Assembly (NCBI RefSeq): GCF_000257905.1
Contig: NZ_AJJL01000049.1
Location: 31,017-95,016 of the forward strand
Length of the DNA: 64,000 nt
DNA from: Streptococcus mitis SK579
GTDB taxonomy: Bacteria > Bacillota > Bacilli > Lactobacillales > Streptococcaceae
Direction of reading: 5' to 3'
The notes under the pieces are model-generated. The model had not been told where the DNA came from. It made no database searches and worked only from the letters and a program-made list of their open reading frames with translations. This document shows positions 1 to 7,562 of the stretch, one piece after another (the first letter of the stretch is position 1; every line of letters begins with the position of its first letter). A program made the translations under genes and the position numbers.

Positions 1-1
1 A

Positions 2-2098
2 GGTCGTTTTACCAAGAAAAGACTGACCAACACAAAAGAGCGATACCATCATTTTAAGGATGGAAAAGGATGGAAACTAGCGAAAGATAATCCAAGCTCC
101 TTTAAAAATCGGTTTCGAAAATTAAAGAAACAAGGTCTTACAAGTGTCCGAAATATCTATCAAAAACTAAAAGCAGCCTTTTCCTTCTTTACATTTGCGG
201 CTGGAAATCCTGCAACCTGGATAGTTGGAGGAATAGTCTTTCTTCTTTTACTTATGATGAGCTTCTTTTTAGGATTTTCATCTGCTAGTTTGATTCAACA
301 AGATGAATTTGAATTAACAAAAGCTTATACCCACCTAACTTGGGAAGATGCAGAACATACTCGTACAAATGACAAAGGAATTACCTATTACACAAAAGTT
401 GATGATGTGATGGGGTATATGAACTTTAAATTCCATGACTATGAGTTACACAAACCAGTTCACTTATTTAGTTCAGAAACTTACAAGGATTATCTGTCTA
501 CTTTGTGGCATGATTTAAACGATGGGGAAGATTTGAAATCCATGCAAGACCTTTATGAAACTCCTAAGTATAAACTATCGAAAGACGATCAAGAGGAAAT
601 GAAGGAACTAAAAGAAGAAGGTGTCTATGCTTCCATGCAGGAATTGGACAATCCATTTGAGGGGAAAAGCAACGAAGATAGTCTAACCATGACTTATCGT
701 TATGGATACTATGACTTAGATGGGAAACCTACTCTTCAGGAGTACATTCTACTAGAAGCAAAGGCTCACCAAACGATTGTTGCACCAATGGATGGAGTTG
801 TATCTCTAGATGGTGACAATATTATTCTCACTAACGGAAAAGGAGAGAATGAGAGTCGATTGACCTTGTATTCCATTCATAATGGCCGTGCGATTGAGGG
901 GACAAGAGTCTTAACTGGTGATATTATTGGTGAGACACCAGACGATACAGGTTTGAAAGTTTCCTATCAAAAGTATAAGAACAAGAAAGAAAAATTGGTG
1001 TACGTCAATCCGCAATTTTATTTTCCAAAGGTCATTCAACTTCAGACAACTATCTTACCAGCCATTGGTCAGTTTGGTGGGGATGAGTTTGAACGTGCAA
1101 AACATATTTATGATTTTTTGAAATCTCAAGGGGCAAGTCCCCAAGCCATTGCGGCTATTTTAGGAAATTGGTCGGTAGAGTCTTCTATCAATCCTAAACG
1201 AGCTGAAGGAGATTATTTATCTCCTCCAGTTGGCGCTACCGATTCCTCATGGGATGATGAAAGCTGGTTAGCGATAGGAGGACCAGCCATTTATAGTGGT
1301 GCTTATCCTAATATTCTTCATAGAGGTCTAGGTTTAGGTCAATGGACGGATACCGCAGATGGTTCAACACGTCATACAGCTTTATTGAATTATGCACATA
1401 TCAAAAATAAGAAGTGGTATGATTTAGACCTCCAACTTGATTTTATGCTTCATGGGGATAGTCCTTACTATCAAAGTTGGTTAAAGGATTTCTTTGGAAA
1501 TACGGGCAGTGCAGCCAATCTCGCCCAACTCTTCCTTACCTATTGGGAGGGAAATTCCGGTGACAAACTACTGGAAAGACAAACCAGAGCCACGGAATGG
1601 TATTACCAAATTGAAAAAGGCTTTAGCCAAACAAATGGAGGACAGGCAAAAAGTGACCCACAATCCCTTGAAGGGGTTCGTGGGGACTTGTATGATCATT
1701 CTGTTCCTGGTGGTGGAGATGGTATGGCCTATGCCTATGGACAATGTACATGGGGTGTTGCGGCTCGTATGAACCAGTTAGGATTAAAGCTAAAAGGTAG
1801 AAACGGAGAGAAGGTTTCAATCATTAATACCATGGGAAATGGTCAGGACTGGGTTGCGACAGCTTCAAGTCTTGGTGGAGAAACGGGCTCTACACCAAGA
1901 GCAGGTGCCATTGTTTCTTTTGTGGGAGGTACACATGGTACACCAGCCATATACGGTCATGTGGCTTTTGTCGAGAAAGTATATGATGACGGTTCTTTCC
2001 TTGTGTCTGAAACCAACTATGGTGGCAACCCTAACTATACCTTTAGAAAAATCTCTCAAGCAGATAGTGCCATCAGTTTTGCTTATACTACGAAATAG
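2..2098 (+). CDS. Conjugation-type lysozyme/CHAP cell-wall hydrolase (5' partial)
   Basis: The frame is open from base 2, so the start lies outside the window; 698 residues are visible. A basic N-terminal stretch leads into one membrane segment at about visible residues 72-92, so the rest should lie outside the membrane. A tail-lysozyme-like domain follows at about 360-535 (GNWSVESSINP, then GLGLGQWTD), and a C-terminal CHAP amidase/peptidase domain from about 570, with GQCTWG supplying the catalytic cysteine and GHVAFVE the histidine. Two-domain hydrolases of this design are the VirB1-like wall-opening components of Gram-positive conjugation systems such as Tn5252 and Tn916 relatives. That role is inferred from family and neighbours. 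The region around residues 250-330 is not recognised. Confidence 0.85.
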   Translation, partial: GRFTKKRLTNTKERYHHFKDGKGWKLAKDNPSSFKNRFRKLKKQGLTSVRNIYQKLKAAFSFFTFAAGNPATWIVGGIVFLLLLMMSFFLGFSSASLIQQDEFELTKAYTHLTWEDAEHTRTNDKGITYYTKVDDVMGYMNFKFHDYELHKPVHLFSSETYKDYLSTLWHDLNDGEDLKSMQDLYETPKYKLSKDDQEEMKELKEEGVYASMQELDNPFEGKSNEDSLTMTYRYGYYDLDGKPTLQEYILLEAKAHQTIVAPMDGVVSLDGDNIILTNGKGENESRLTLYSIHNGRAIEGTRVLTGDIIGETPDDTGLKVSYQKYKNKKEKLVYVNPQFYFPKVIQLQTTILPAIGQFGGDEFERAKHIYDFLKSQGASPQAIAAILGNWSVESSINPKRAEGDYLSPPVGATDSSWDDESWLAIGGPAIYSGAYPNILHRGLGLGQWTDTADGSTRHTALLNYAHIKNKKWYDLDLQLDFMLHGDSPYYQSWLKDFFGNTGSAANLAQLFLTYWEGNSGDKLLERQTRATEWYYQIEKGFSQTNGGQAKSDPQSLEGVRGDLYDHSVPGGGDGMAYAYGQCTWGVAARMNQLGLKLKGRNGEKVSIINTMGNGQDWVATASSLGGETGSTPRAGAIVSFVGGTHGTPAIYGHVAFVEKVYDDGSFLVSETNYGGNPNYTFRKISQADSAISFAYTTK

Positions 2099-2172
2099 AA
2101 GAGTTTACACTTGAAATTTTAACCATTTTCAGGTAGAATAAATAGTGTAGATGAGTAGTCGGCTCATGGTCA

Positions 2173-2280
2173 ATCTGATAGTAATCTTGGACATAAGGGC
2201 CAAGCGGTGGCGGACGCCAGAACGAAATCCGATAGCAATCTTGGACGTAAGGGCCAAGCGGTGGCAGACACCAGAATAAA
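2173..2280 (+). repeat. Two tandem copies of a 54-bp unit
   Basis: Copies at 2173-2226 and 2227-2280 differ at a handful of positions, both carrying the core aagggccaagcggtggc. They sit in the gap between the CHAP gene stop and a terminator, and in no convincing reading frame. Function unknown; an RNA leader element or recombination site are both possible. Confidence 0.8.
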
Positions 2281-2290
2281 CCGACTGACT

Positions 2291-2324
2291 AGGTGGCTTA
2301 CAGACTCTGTAAACCACCTTTTTT
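2291..2324 (+). terminator. Rho-independent terminator
   Basis: Stem aggtggcttacag / ctgtaaaccacct with one mismatch and a 3-nt loop, followed by a run of six T. It closes the transcript of the CHAP gene and the 54-bp repeats. It lies 11 bases before the next start codon. Confidence 0.85.
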
Positions 2325-2335
2325 GTGAGGAAAAT

Positions 2336-2512
2336 ATGGCAAATTCTAGAGATTATCGTAATCCAAATTACACCGAAAAAATAAAACTTCAGCGTTTTTT
2401 TACTCAGCTACAAATTGCGGCTTCTTTTTTTAAAGAACACTTCGTTGGCAAAATCATGTATTATGAAACAGAAATAGAAAGTGTTGAACTTCATTTTTCA
2501 CCTACTAATTTC
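2336..2512 (+). pseudogene. PBECR4-like protein, 5' half (split by ISL3/mer element)
   Basis: Start ATG 2336 follows a modest GAGG ribosome site. The first 59 codons end at the 8-bp target duplication; the local frame then runs into the IS end and stops at 2548. Joining base 2512 to base 6565 restores one frame of 188 codons whose junction reads SPTNF-MHLCGV. The restored protein resembles PBECR4-domain proteins (a RelE/Barnase/EndoU-like nuclease-fold domain common on mobile elements) from recalled motif pattern: MHLCGV, a Gly-rich turn, then LxIKKDGTTxQKLQVL. A nuclease role is therefore tentative. See the 3' half at 6565. Confidence 0.8.
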
Positions 2513-2536
2513 GGGTCTTCGGAATATATAGTGGAA
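2513..2536 (+). repeat. Left terminal inverted repeat of ISL3 element
   Basis: Begins gggtcttcggaat and ends gtggaa, directly after the left ctaatttc duplication. It matches the reverse complement of 6533-6556 at 20 of 24 positions. Confidence 0.9.
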
Positions 2537-2619
2537 TTACTTTCTTAATAGTTTAAAAACAACTGGTGTTTAAATCGGATTTTCTGGTGGGATGTTAGGA
2601 TAATCAATAGTATTATATA

Positions 2620-2649
2620 AAAGTATCAATCACATACGAGTGATACTTT
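2620..2649. repeat. Hairpin-forming inverted repeat
   Basis: Perfect 9-bp arms aaagtatca / tgatacttt separated by 12 bases, between the IS left end and the mer promoter. It may insulate the mer promoter from readthrough, although no long T run follows. Confidence 0.55.
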
Positions 2650-2677
2650 GGGAAAAAAATAAAATAGTCCAATTTAC

Positions 2678-2709
2678 TTGACCGTGTACTATGGTACATG
2701 GTTTATAAT
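2678..2709 (+). promoter_or_regulatory. mer promoter with MerR operator
   Basis: The -35 is TTGACC at 2678-2683 and the -10 is TATAAT at 2704-2709, with a 20-bp spacer instead of the usual 17. The spacer holds a dyad gtac-tatg-gtac. An over-long spacer containing a dyad is the hallmark of MerR-family promoters, in which metal-bound MerR untwists the DNA. It lies 20 bases before merR and reads into merR-merA. Confidence 0.9.
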
Positions 2710-2728
2710 ATTCAGGGGGTGAAATAAG

Positions 2729-3121
2729 ATGATTTATCGCATTAGTGAGTTTGCAGATAAATGTGGAGTTAATAAAGAAACGATCAGATATTACGAGCGA
2801 AAAAATTTATTACAAGAACCTCACCGAACGGAAGCTGGTTATCGGATATATTCATATGATGACGTTAAGCGTGTTGGGCTTATTAAACGAATACAGGAAC
2901 TTGGTTTCTCTTTAAGCGAGATTTATAAATTACTTGGTGTTGTAGATAAAGATGAAGTTCGTTGTCAAGATATGTTCGAATTTGTTTCTAAAAAACAAAA
3001 GGAAGTGCAAAAACAAATAGAGGATTTAAAACGAATTGAAACTATGTTAGACGACTTAAAACAACGATGTCCAGATGAAAAGCAATTACATTCGTGTCCA
3101 ATAATAGAAACATTAACATGA
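2729..3121 (+). CDS. merR: Mercury-responsive MerR regulator
   Basis: A 130-residue MerR-family protein. The N-terminal winged helix-turn-helix (about 1-70) carries the family pattern [12 protein letters not shown]. Cysteines at 79, 114 and 123 agree with the three Hg(II)-binding cysteines known from the Gram-positive MerR of Bacillus. With mercury bound it should activate the long-spacer promoter immediately upstream; without it, it represses. Start is supported by aggggGTGA-type pairing upstream. It is followed 28 bp later by merA on the same transcript. Confidence 0.93.
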   Translation: MIYRISEFADKCGVNKETIRYYERKNLLQEPHRTEAGYRIYSYDDVKRVGLIKRIQELGFSLSEIYKLLGVVDKDEVRCQDMFEFVSKKQKEVQKQIEDLKRIETMLDDLKQRCPDEKQLHSCPIIETLT

Positions 3122-3149
3122 GAGATTAATTAACGAAAGGAGCTTTTTT

Positions 3150-5045
3150 ATGAATAAATTTAAGGTAAACATTTCAGGAATGACTTGTACGGGTTGTGAA
3201 AAACACGTAGAATCAGCACTTGAAAAGATAGGTGCTAAAAATATTGAGTCTAGTTATCGTCGTGGTGAAGCAGTATTTGAACTGTCCGATGATATTGAGG
3301 TTGAAAGTGCAATAAAGGCGATTGCTGACGCAAATTATCACCCGGGCGAAGCAGAAGAATTTCAATCGGAACAAAAGACGAATTTATTGAAAAAATATCG
3401 GCTAAACGTTGAAGGAATGACCTGCACTGGTTGTGAAGAACATATTGCGGTTGCTCTTGAAAATGCAGGTGCAAAAGGGATTGAAGTAGACTTTCGTCGC
3501 GGAGAAGCACTGTTTGAACTACCGTATGATGTAGACATTGATATCGTGAAAACAGCGATTACTGACGCACAATATCAACCGGGCGAAGCAGAAGAAATAC
3601 AAGTGCAATCGGAAAAAAGGACAGATGTAAGTTTAAATGATGAAGGTAACTATGATTATGATTACATCATCATCGGTTCTGGTGGAGCTGCCTTTTCATC
3701 TGCCATTGAAGCCGTTACTTTGAACGCAAAAGTGGCTATGATTGAGCGTGGAACGGTGGGTGGAACTTGCGTTAATGTCGGATGCGTTCCTTCTAAGACC
3801 TTATTAAGAGCAGGGGAAATCAATCATCTAGCAAAAAATAATCCATTTGTGGGATTACACACTTCGGCTTCAAATGTTGATTTAGCGCCATTAGTAAAAC
3901 AAAAGAATGATTTAGTAACCGAGATGCGAAATGAAAAATATGTGAATTTAATTGATGATTATGGTTTTGAATTAATAAAAGGTGAAGCAAAATTCGTAAA
4001 TGAAAATACAGTTGAAGTAAATGGCAATCAAATCACAGCCAAAAGATTTTTAATAGCTACAGGTGCTTCTTCAACTGCACCTAATATTCCCGGATTAGAT
4101 GAAGTAGATTATTTAACAAGCACTAGCTTATTGGAATTAAAGAAGGTTCCAAATCGTCTTACCGTAATTGGTTCAGGATATATCGGCATGGAATTAGGAC
4201 AACTATTTCATAACCTCGGGTCAGAAGTCACTTTGATTCAAAGAAGCGAGCGTCTATTAAAAGAATACGATCCTGAAATTTCAGAAGCCATTACTAAGGC
4301 CTTAACAGAACAGGGAATTAATTTAGTAACAGGTGCAACCTATGAACGAGTTGAGCAAGATGGAGACATTAAAAAAGTTCATGTTGAGATAAATGGTAAA
4401 AAGCGAATTATTGAAGCAGAACAATTGCTAATCGCCACTGGAAGAAAACCAAATACAGAATCATTAAACTTACATGCAGCAGGCGTTGAAGTTGGTTCCC
4501 GTGGTGAAATTGTCATTGATGATTATCTTAAAACGACCAATTCCCGAATTTATTCAGCTGGAGATGTCACTCTCGGTCCCCAATTTGTTTATGTAGCTGC
4601 TTATGAAGGTGGACTTGCTGCTCGTAATGCAATCGGAGGACTAAATCAAAAGGTCAATTTAGAAGTGGTTCCAGGCGTTACGTTTACTTCTCCATCGATT
4701 GCAACGGTTGGTTTAACGGAGCAACAGGCAAAAGAAAAAGGATATGAAGTGAAAACATCGGTATTGCCGTTGGATGCTGTTCCAAGAGCGCTCGTTAATC
4801 GGGAAACAACAGGTGTTTTCAAATTAGTGGCAGACGCGAAAACATTGAAAGTGTTAGGGGCGCATGTAGTGGCAGAAAACGCAGGAGACGTAATTTATGC
4901 AGCAACATTAGCTGTGAAATTCGGTTTAACTGTTGGAGATCTGAGAGAAACGATGGCTCCATATCTAACAATGGCAGAAGGATTGAAGCTGGCTGTCCTA
5001 ACTTTTGATAAAGATGTTTCGAAATTATCTTGCTGTGCAGGCTAA
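3150..5045 (+). CDS. merA: Mercuric reductase with two heavy-metal-binding domains
   Basis: A 631-residue flavoprotein that reduces Hg(II) to volatile Hg(0) with NADPH in the cytoplasm. Two N-terminal HMA domains each carry GMTCTGCE (residues about 10-17 and 89-96). The FAD/NAD core starts near 168 (IIIGSGGAA) and has the redox-active pair Cys207/Cys212 in [13 protein letters not shown]. The C-terminal substrate-delivery pair is Cys628/Cys629 in LSCCAG. A good aaaggag site precedes the ATG. No mercury transporter (merT, merP, merC) or organomercurial lyase (merB) is present in the element, so the tandem HMA domains may scavenge mercury that enters by other routes. Confidence 0.97.
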   Translation: MNKFKVNISGMTCTGCEKHVESALEKIGAKNIESSYRRGEAVFELSDDIEVESAIKAIADANYHPGEAEEFQSEQKTNLLKKYRLNVEGMTCTGCEEHIAVALENAGAKGIEVDFRRGEALFELPYDVDIDIVKTAITDAQYQPGEAEEIQVQSEKRTDVSLNDEGNYDYDYIIIGSGGAAFSSAIEAVTLNAKVAMIERGTVGGTCVNVGCVPSKTLLRAGEINHLAKNNPFVGLHTSASNVDLAPLVKQKNDLVTEMRNEKYVNLIDDYGFELIKGEAKFVNENTVEVNGNQITAKRFLIATGASSTAPNIPGLDEVDYLTSTSLLELKKVPNRLTVIGSGYIGMELGQLFHNLGSEVTLIQRSERLLKEYDPEISEAITKALTEQGINLVTGATYERVEQDGDIKKVHVEINGKKRIIEAEQLLIATGRKPNTESLNLHAAGVEVGSRGEIVIDDYLKTTNSRIYSAGDVTLGPQFVYVAAYEGGLAARNAIGGLNQKVNLEVVPGVTFTSPSIATVGLTEQQAKEKGYEVKTSVLPLDAVPRALVNRETTGVFKLVADAKTLKVLGAHVVAENAGDVIYAATLAVKFGLTVGDLRETMAPYLTMAEGLKLAVLTFDKDVSKLSCCAG

Positions 5046-5195
5046 GGGAACTTTTTTACAACTCCCTATTCAAGTGAACCAGCTAATGCTTTAAGGGATT
5101 TTCTAAGTGCATTTGTGGTCACAAAAATAATTTAACACTGATGATTTCAACATCAAATCTATAATTGATACCTTAACACCGCAGAGTAATAAAGG

Positions 5196-6526
5196 ATGAA
5201 TAATATGTCAGACTTATTATCCTTACCAGACATTAAAACAATAGAACCGCCACAAGAAAATGAAACCGATATGATGTTTAAAGTTGAAGCAGTCGGACCA
5301 CCTGAATGTTGTCCTGAATGTGGATTTGACAAGTTGTACAAACACAGTTCAAGAAATCAACTAATTATGGATTTGCCCATTCGTTTAAAGCGAGTGGGCT
5401 TACAATTGAACCGTAGACGATACAAGTGTCGTGAATGCGGATCTACCTTCTGGGAACGCCTAATATCTGTAGATGAAAAGCGTAGTATGACCAAAAGGCT
5501 TTTAAAGTCCATTCAAGAGCAATCCATGTCTAAGACCTTTGTAGAAGTCGCAGAAAGCGTTGGTGTTGACGAAAAAACCATTAGGAACGTTTTTAAGGAC
5601 TATGTGGCACTCAAAGAACGTGAATACCAGTTTGAAACTCCTAAGTGGCTTGGGATAGACGAGATACATATTATCCGTAGACCTCGGCTTGTATTGACTA
5701 ATATTGAACGCAGGACTATTTATGACATCAAGCCTAACCGTAACAAGGAAACAGTCATCCAACGTCTTTCAGAAATCAGTGACAGGACTTACATTGAGTA
5801 CGTCACAATGGATATGTGGAAGCCCTACAAAGACGCAGTGAACACTATCCTTCCACACGCTAAAGTTGTCGTAGATAAGTTTCATGTAGTTAGAATGGCT
5901 AATCAAGCCTTAGATAACGTCAGAAAGTCTTTGAAAGCCCATATGAGCCAAAAAGAAAGACGCACCTTATGCGTGAAAGGTTTATCCTTCTAAAGCGTAA
6001 ACACGATCTAAATGAACGTGAATCATTCCTCTTAGATACTTGGTTAGGTAATCTTCCTGCTTTAAAAGAAGCCTATGAACTCAAAGAGGAGTTTTACTGG
6101 ATATGGGATACTCCTGATCCAGATGAAGGTCATCTTCGTTATAGTCAATGGAGACACCGTTGTATGTCCAGCAACTCTAAAGACGCATATAAAGACCTCG
6201 TGAGAGCCGTAGACAACTGGCATGTTGAAATATTCAACTACTTTGATAAAAGGCTCACTAATGCTTATACGGAGTCAATTAACAGCATTATTAGGCAGGT
6301 AGAGCGAATGGGTAGAGGTTACTCGTTTGATGCCTTACGAGCCAAAATCCTTTTCAATGAGAAGCTCCATAAAAAGCGTAAGCCACGATTTAATTCAAGT
6401 GCTTTCAATAAAGCTATGTTATACGATACTTTCAATTGGTATGAAGTGAATGATCACGACATTACAGACAACTTAGGTGTCGATTTTTCCACACTTATTA
6501 AGAATTTGGAGAAGGGTGATTTATAA
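5196..6526 (+). pseudogene. ISL3-family transposase, frameshifted
   Basis: Two overlapping frames (5196-5993 and 5969-6526) together make a full ISL3 transposase of about 440 residues. The N-terminus has zinc-finger motifs CCPECG and CRECGS and a helix-turn-helix; the DDE core begins near LGIDEIHI and continues past the break through YTESINSIIR. The break is at about 5968: frame 1 reads RRTL then Cys-Val, while frame 2 resumes as MRERFILLKRKHDLN. Restoring one A in ccttatgcg rejoins them. The site is not a classic slippery heptamer, so a one-base deletion is more likely than programmed frameshifting. Confidence 0.85.
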
Positions 6527-6532
6527 GCCCTT

Positions 6533-6556
6533 TTCCACCATAAAATCCGAATACCC
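6533..6556 (-). repeat. Right terminal inverted repeat of ISL3 element
   Basis: On the minus strand it reads gggtattcgga...gtggaa, matching the left end at 20 of 24 positions. It directly abuts the right ctaatttc duplication at 6557-6564. Confidence 0.9.
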
Positions 6557-6564
6557 CTAATTTC

Positions 6565-6954
6565 ATGCACCTATGTGGTGTTGATTACCGAAAAGGTGCA
6601 GGCAGTTTCTTTGACGATTGTTTAAATAGGCATGTCATAATTGATGAGTTGAAAATAAAAAAAGATGGAACCACAATGCAAAAGTTACAAGTTTTAGGAT
6701 CCATTGAGGAGTTATTGGGAAAGCATGTTCATCTAACTGGTTCAGGACGTTATTTGTATTTGGAGTTTGATTATGCTTTACGTACAAGAAAACAGATACT
6801 AGCATTAACATTGAAAGAGACATCAAGGAAAATTGTTCCTCAATCTTTATTAGATTTGAAGAGAAAGACAGTATTTCCAAAAGGTCAAAAAGTAATTTCA
6901 ATTTACTCAAAACATTTACAAACGTCGGAACTTTTTTATTATTTAAAAGATTAG
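6565..6954 (+). pseudogene. PBECR4-like protein, 3' half
   Basis: These 129 residues, from MHLCGVDYRKGAG to the stop, continue the frame broken at 2512. The ATG at 6565 is an internal codon of the original gene; no ribosome site precedes it because the IS end is there, so expression as a separate protein is doubtful. The C-terminal part has conserved-looking blocks IKKDGTTMQKLQVL and SGRYLYLEFDYALRT. The original gene stood between the CHAP gene and the calcium-repeat gene and had its own terminator downstream. Confidence 0.8.
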
Positions 6955-6999
6955 TTTACATATCTTTTGTGGCATAAAATATATTTTTATCATTTTCAG

Positions 7000-7030
7000 G
7001 AGAACGCAGTTTTGGCTCGTTCTCTTTTTT
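7000..7030 (+). terminator. Rho-independent terminator
   Basis: Stem gagaacg / cgttctc with an 11-nt loop, followed by six T. It ends the split PBECR4-like gene. Confidence 0.85.
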
Positions 7031-7104
7031 GTTGTGATACTTCTTTCAAGGAATATTTGGTAGGATTGGAGTGAAAAAAGATTAACTAGGAAAGAAGGAA
7101 GTAT

Positions 7105-7515
7105 ATGGAAGGCATTTATCAACGTGATTCGGATCGAGATGGATTAACTGATGCTCAAGAATTGGCGCTAGGAACCAATCCTCTTAGCGCAGATTCTGAT
7201 GGTGATGGACGTTCAGATTTAGTGGAAGTAGAAGAAGGAACCAATCCCTTAGAAAAGGATTTACAAGACATAGACCAAACAAGTATAACTGAACCGTCTT
7301 CAGTATTTATGGAAATGAAACAAAAGATTTCAGATATGATGGAGAGTCACTACAAGGAATTTATACAGGCTCTTATTAGTATTGAAACAGGGATTGAAAA
7401 CGAACAAGACCTTGAAGACTTATATACTTACTACATGAGAACAGATTCTGTTTCTCTTTTGTCTAGTGATTTAGAAACCAGTCCTCAAGAGGTTGAAATG
7501 GAGATAGAGTTGTAG
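7105..7515 (+). CDS. Thrombospondin type 3-like calcium-repeat protein
   Basis: 136 residues with an aaggaag ribosome site. Residues 8-46 contain two Asp-rich calcium-loop repeats of the thrombospondin type 3 kind (DSDRDGLTDAQE...GTNP and DSDGDGRSDLVE...GTNP). The acidic remainder is helical and has no recognised domain. There is no signal peptide, so an intracellular place is expected even though such repeats usually occur outside cells. It lies 47 bp before the large methylase/helicase gene and is probably co-transcribed. Its role in the element is unknown. Confidence 0.8.
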   Translation: MEGIYQRDSDRDGLTDAQELALGTNPLSADSDGDGRSDLVEVEEGTNPLEKDLQDIDQTSITEPSSVFMEMKQKISDMMESHYKEFIQALISIETGIENEQDLEDLYTYYMRTDSVSLLSSDLETSPQEVEMEIEL

Positions 7516-7562
7516 GGGAATCATGTGATTCTCCTATTTTCATATAGATGAAAGGAGCGAGT

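Larger units (their letters stand above)
2513..6556. mobile_element. ISL3-family element carrying merR-merA (4,044 bp)
   Basis: The element is bounded by imperfect inverted repeats (20 of 24 positions match) and flanked by perfect 8-bp direct repeats ctaatttc at 2505-2512 and 6557-6564. An 8-bp duplication and a zinc-finger DDE transposase are typical of ISL3. Between the left end and the transposase lie a complete mercury regulator and reductase with their own promoter, so this is an IS with passenger genes rather than a two-IS composite transposon. The transposase is frameshifted, so the copy is probably not autonomous. Confidence 0.9.

Noticed and set aside
2207..2335. Longer in-frame start for the 5' half of the PBECR4-like gene
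   Set aside because: The extension covers the 54-bp repeats and the terminator stem and has no ribosome site; ATG 2336 is better.
5960..6000. Programmed frameshift in the ISL3 transposase
   Set aside because: No slippery heptamer or stimulatory structure is evident; ISL3 transposases are normally a single frame, so a deletion is preferred.
2505..6564. Composite mercury transposon with two IS copies
   Set aside because: Only one transposase is present and the target duplication brackets a single pair of inverted repeats.
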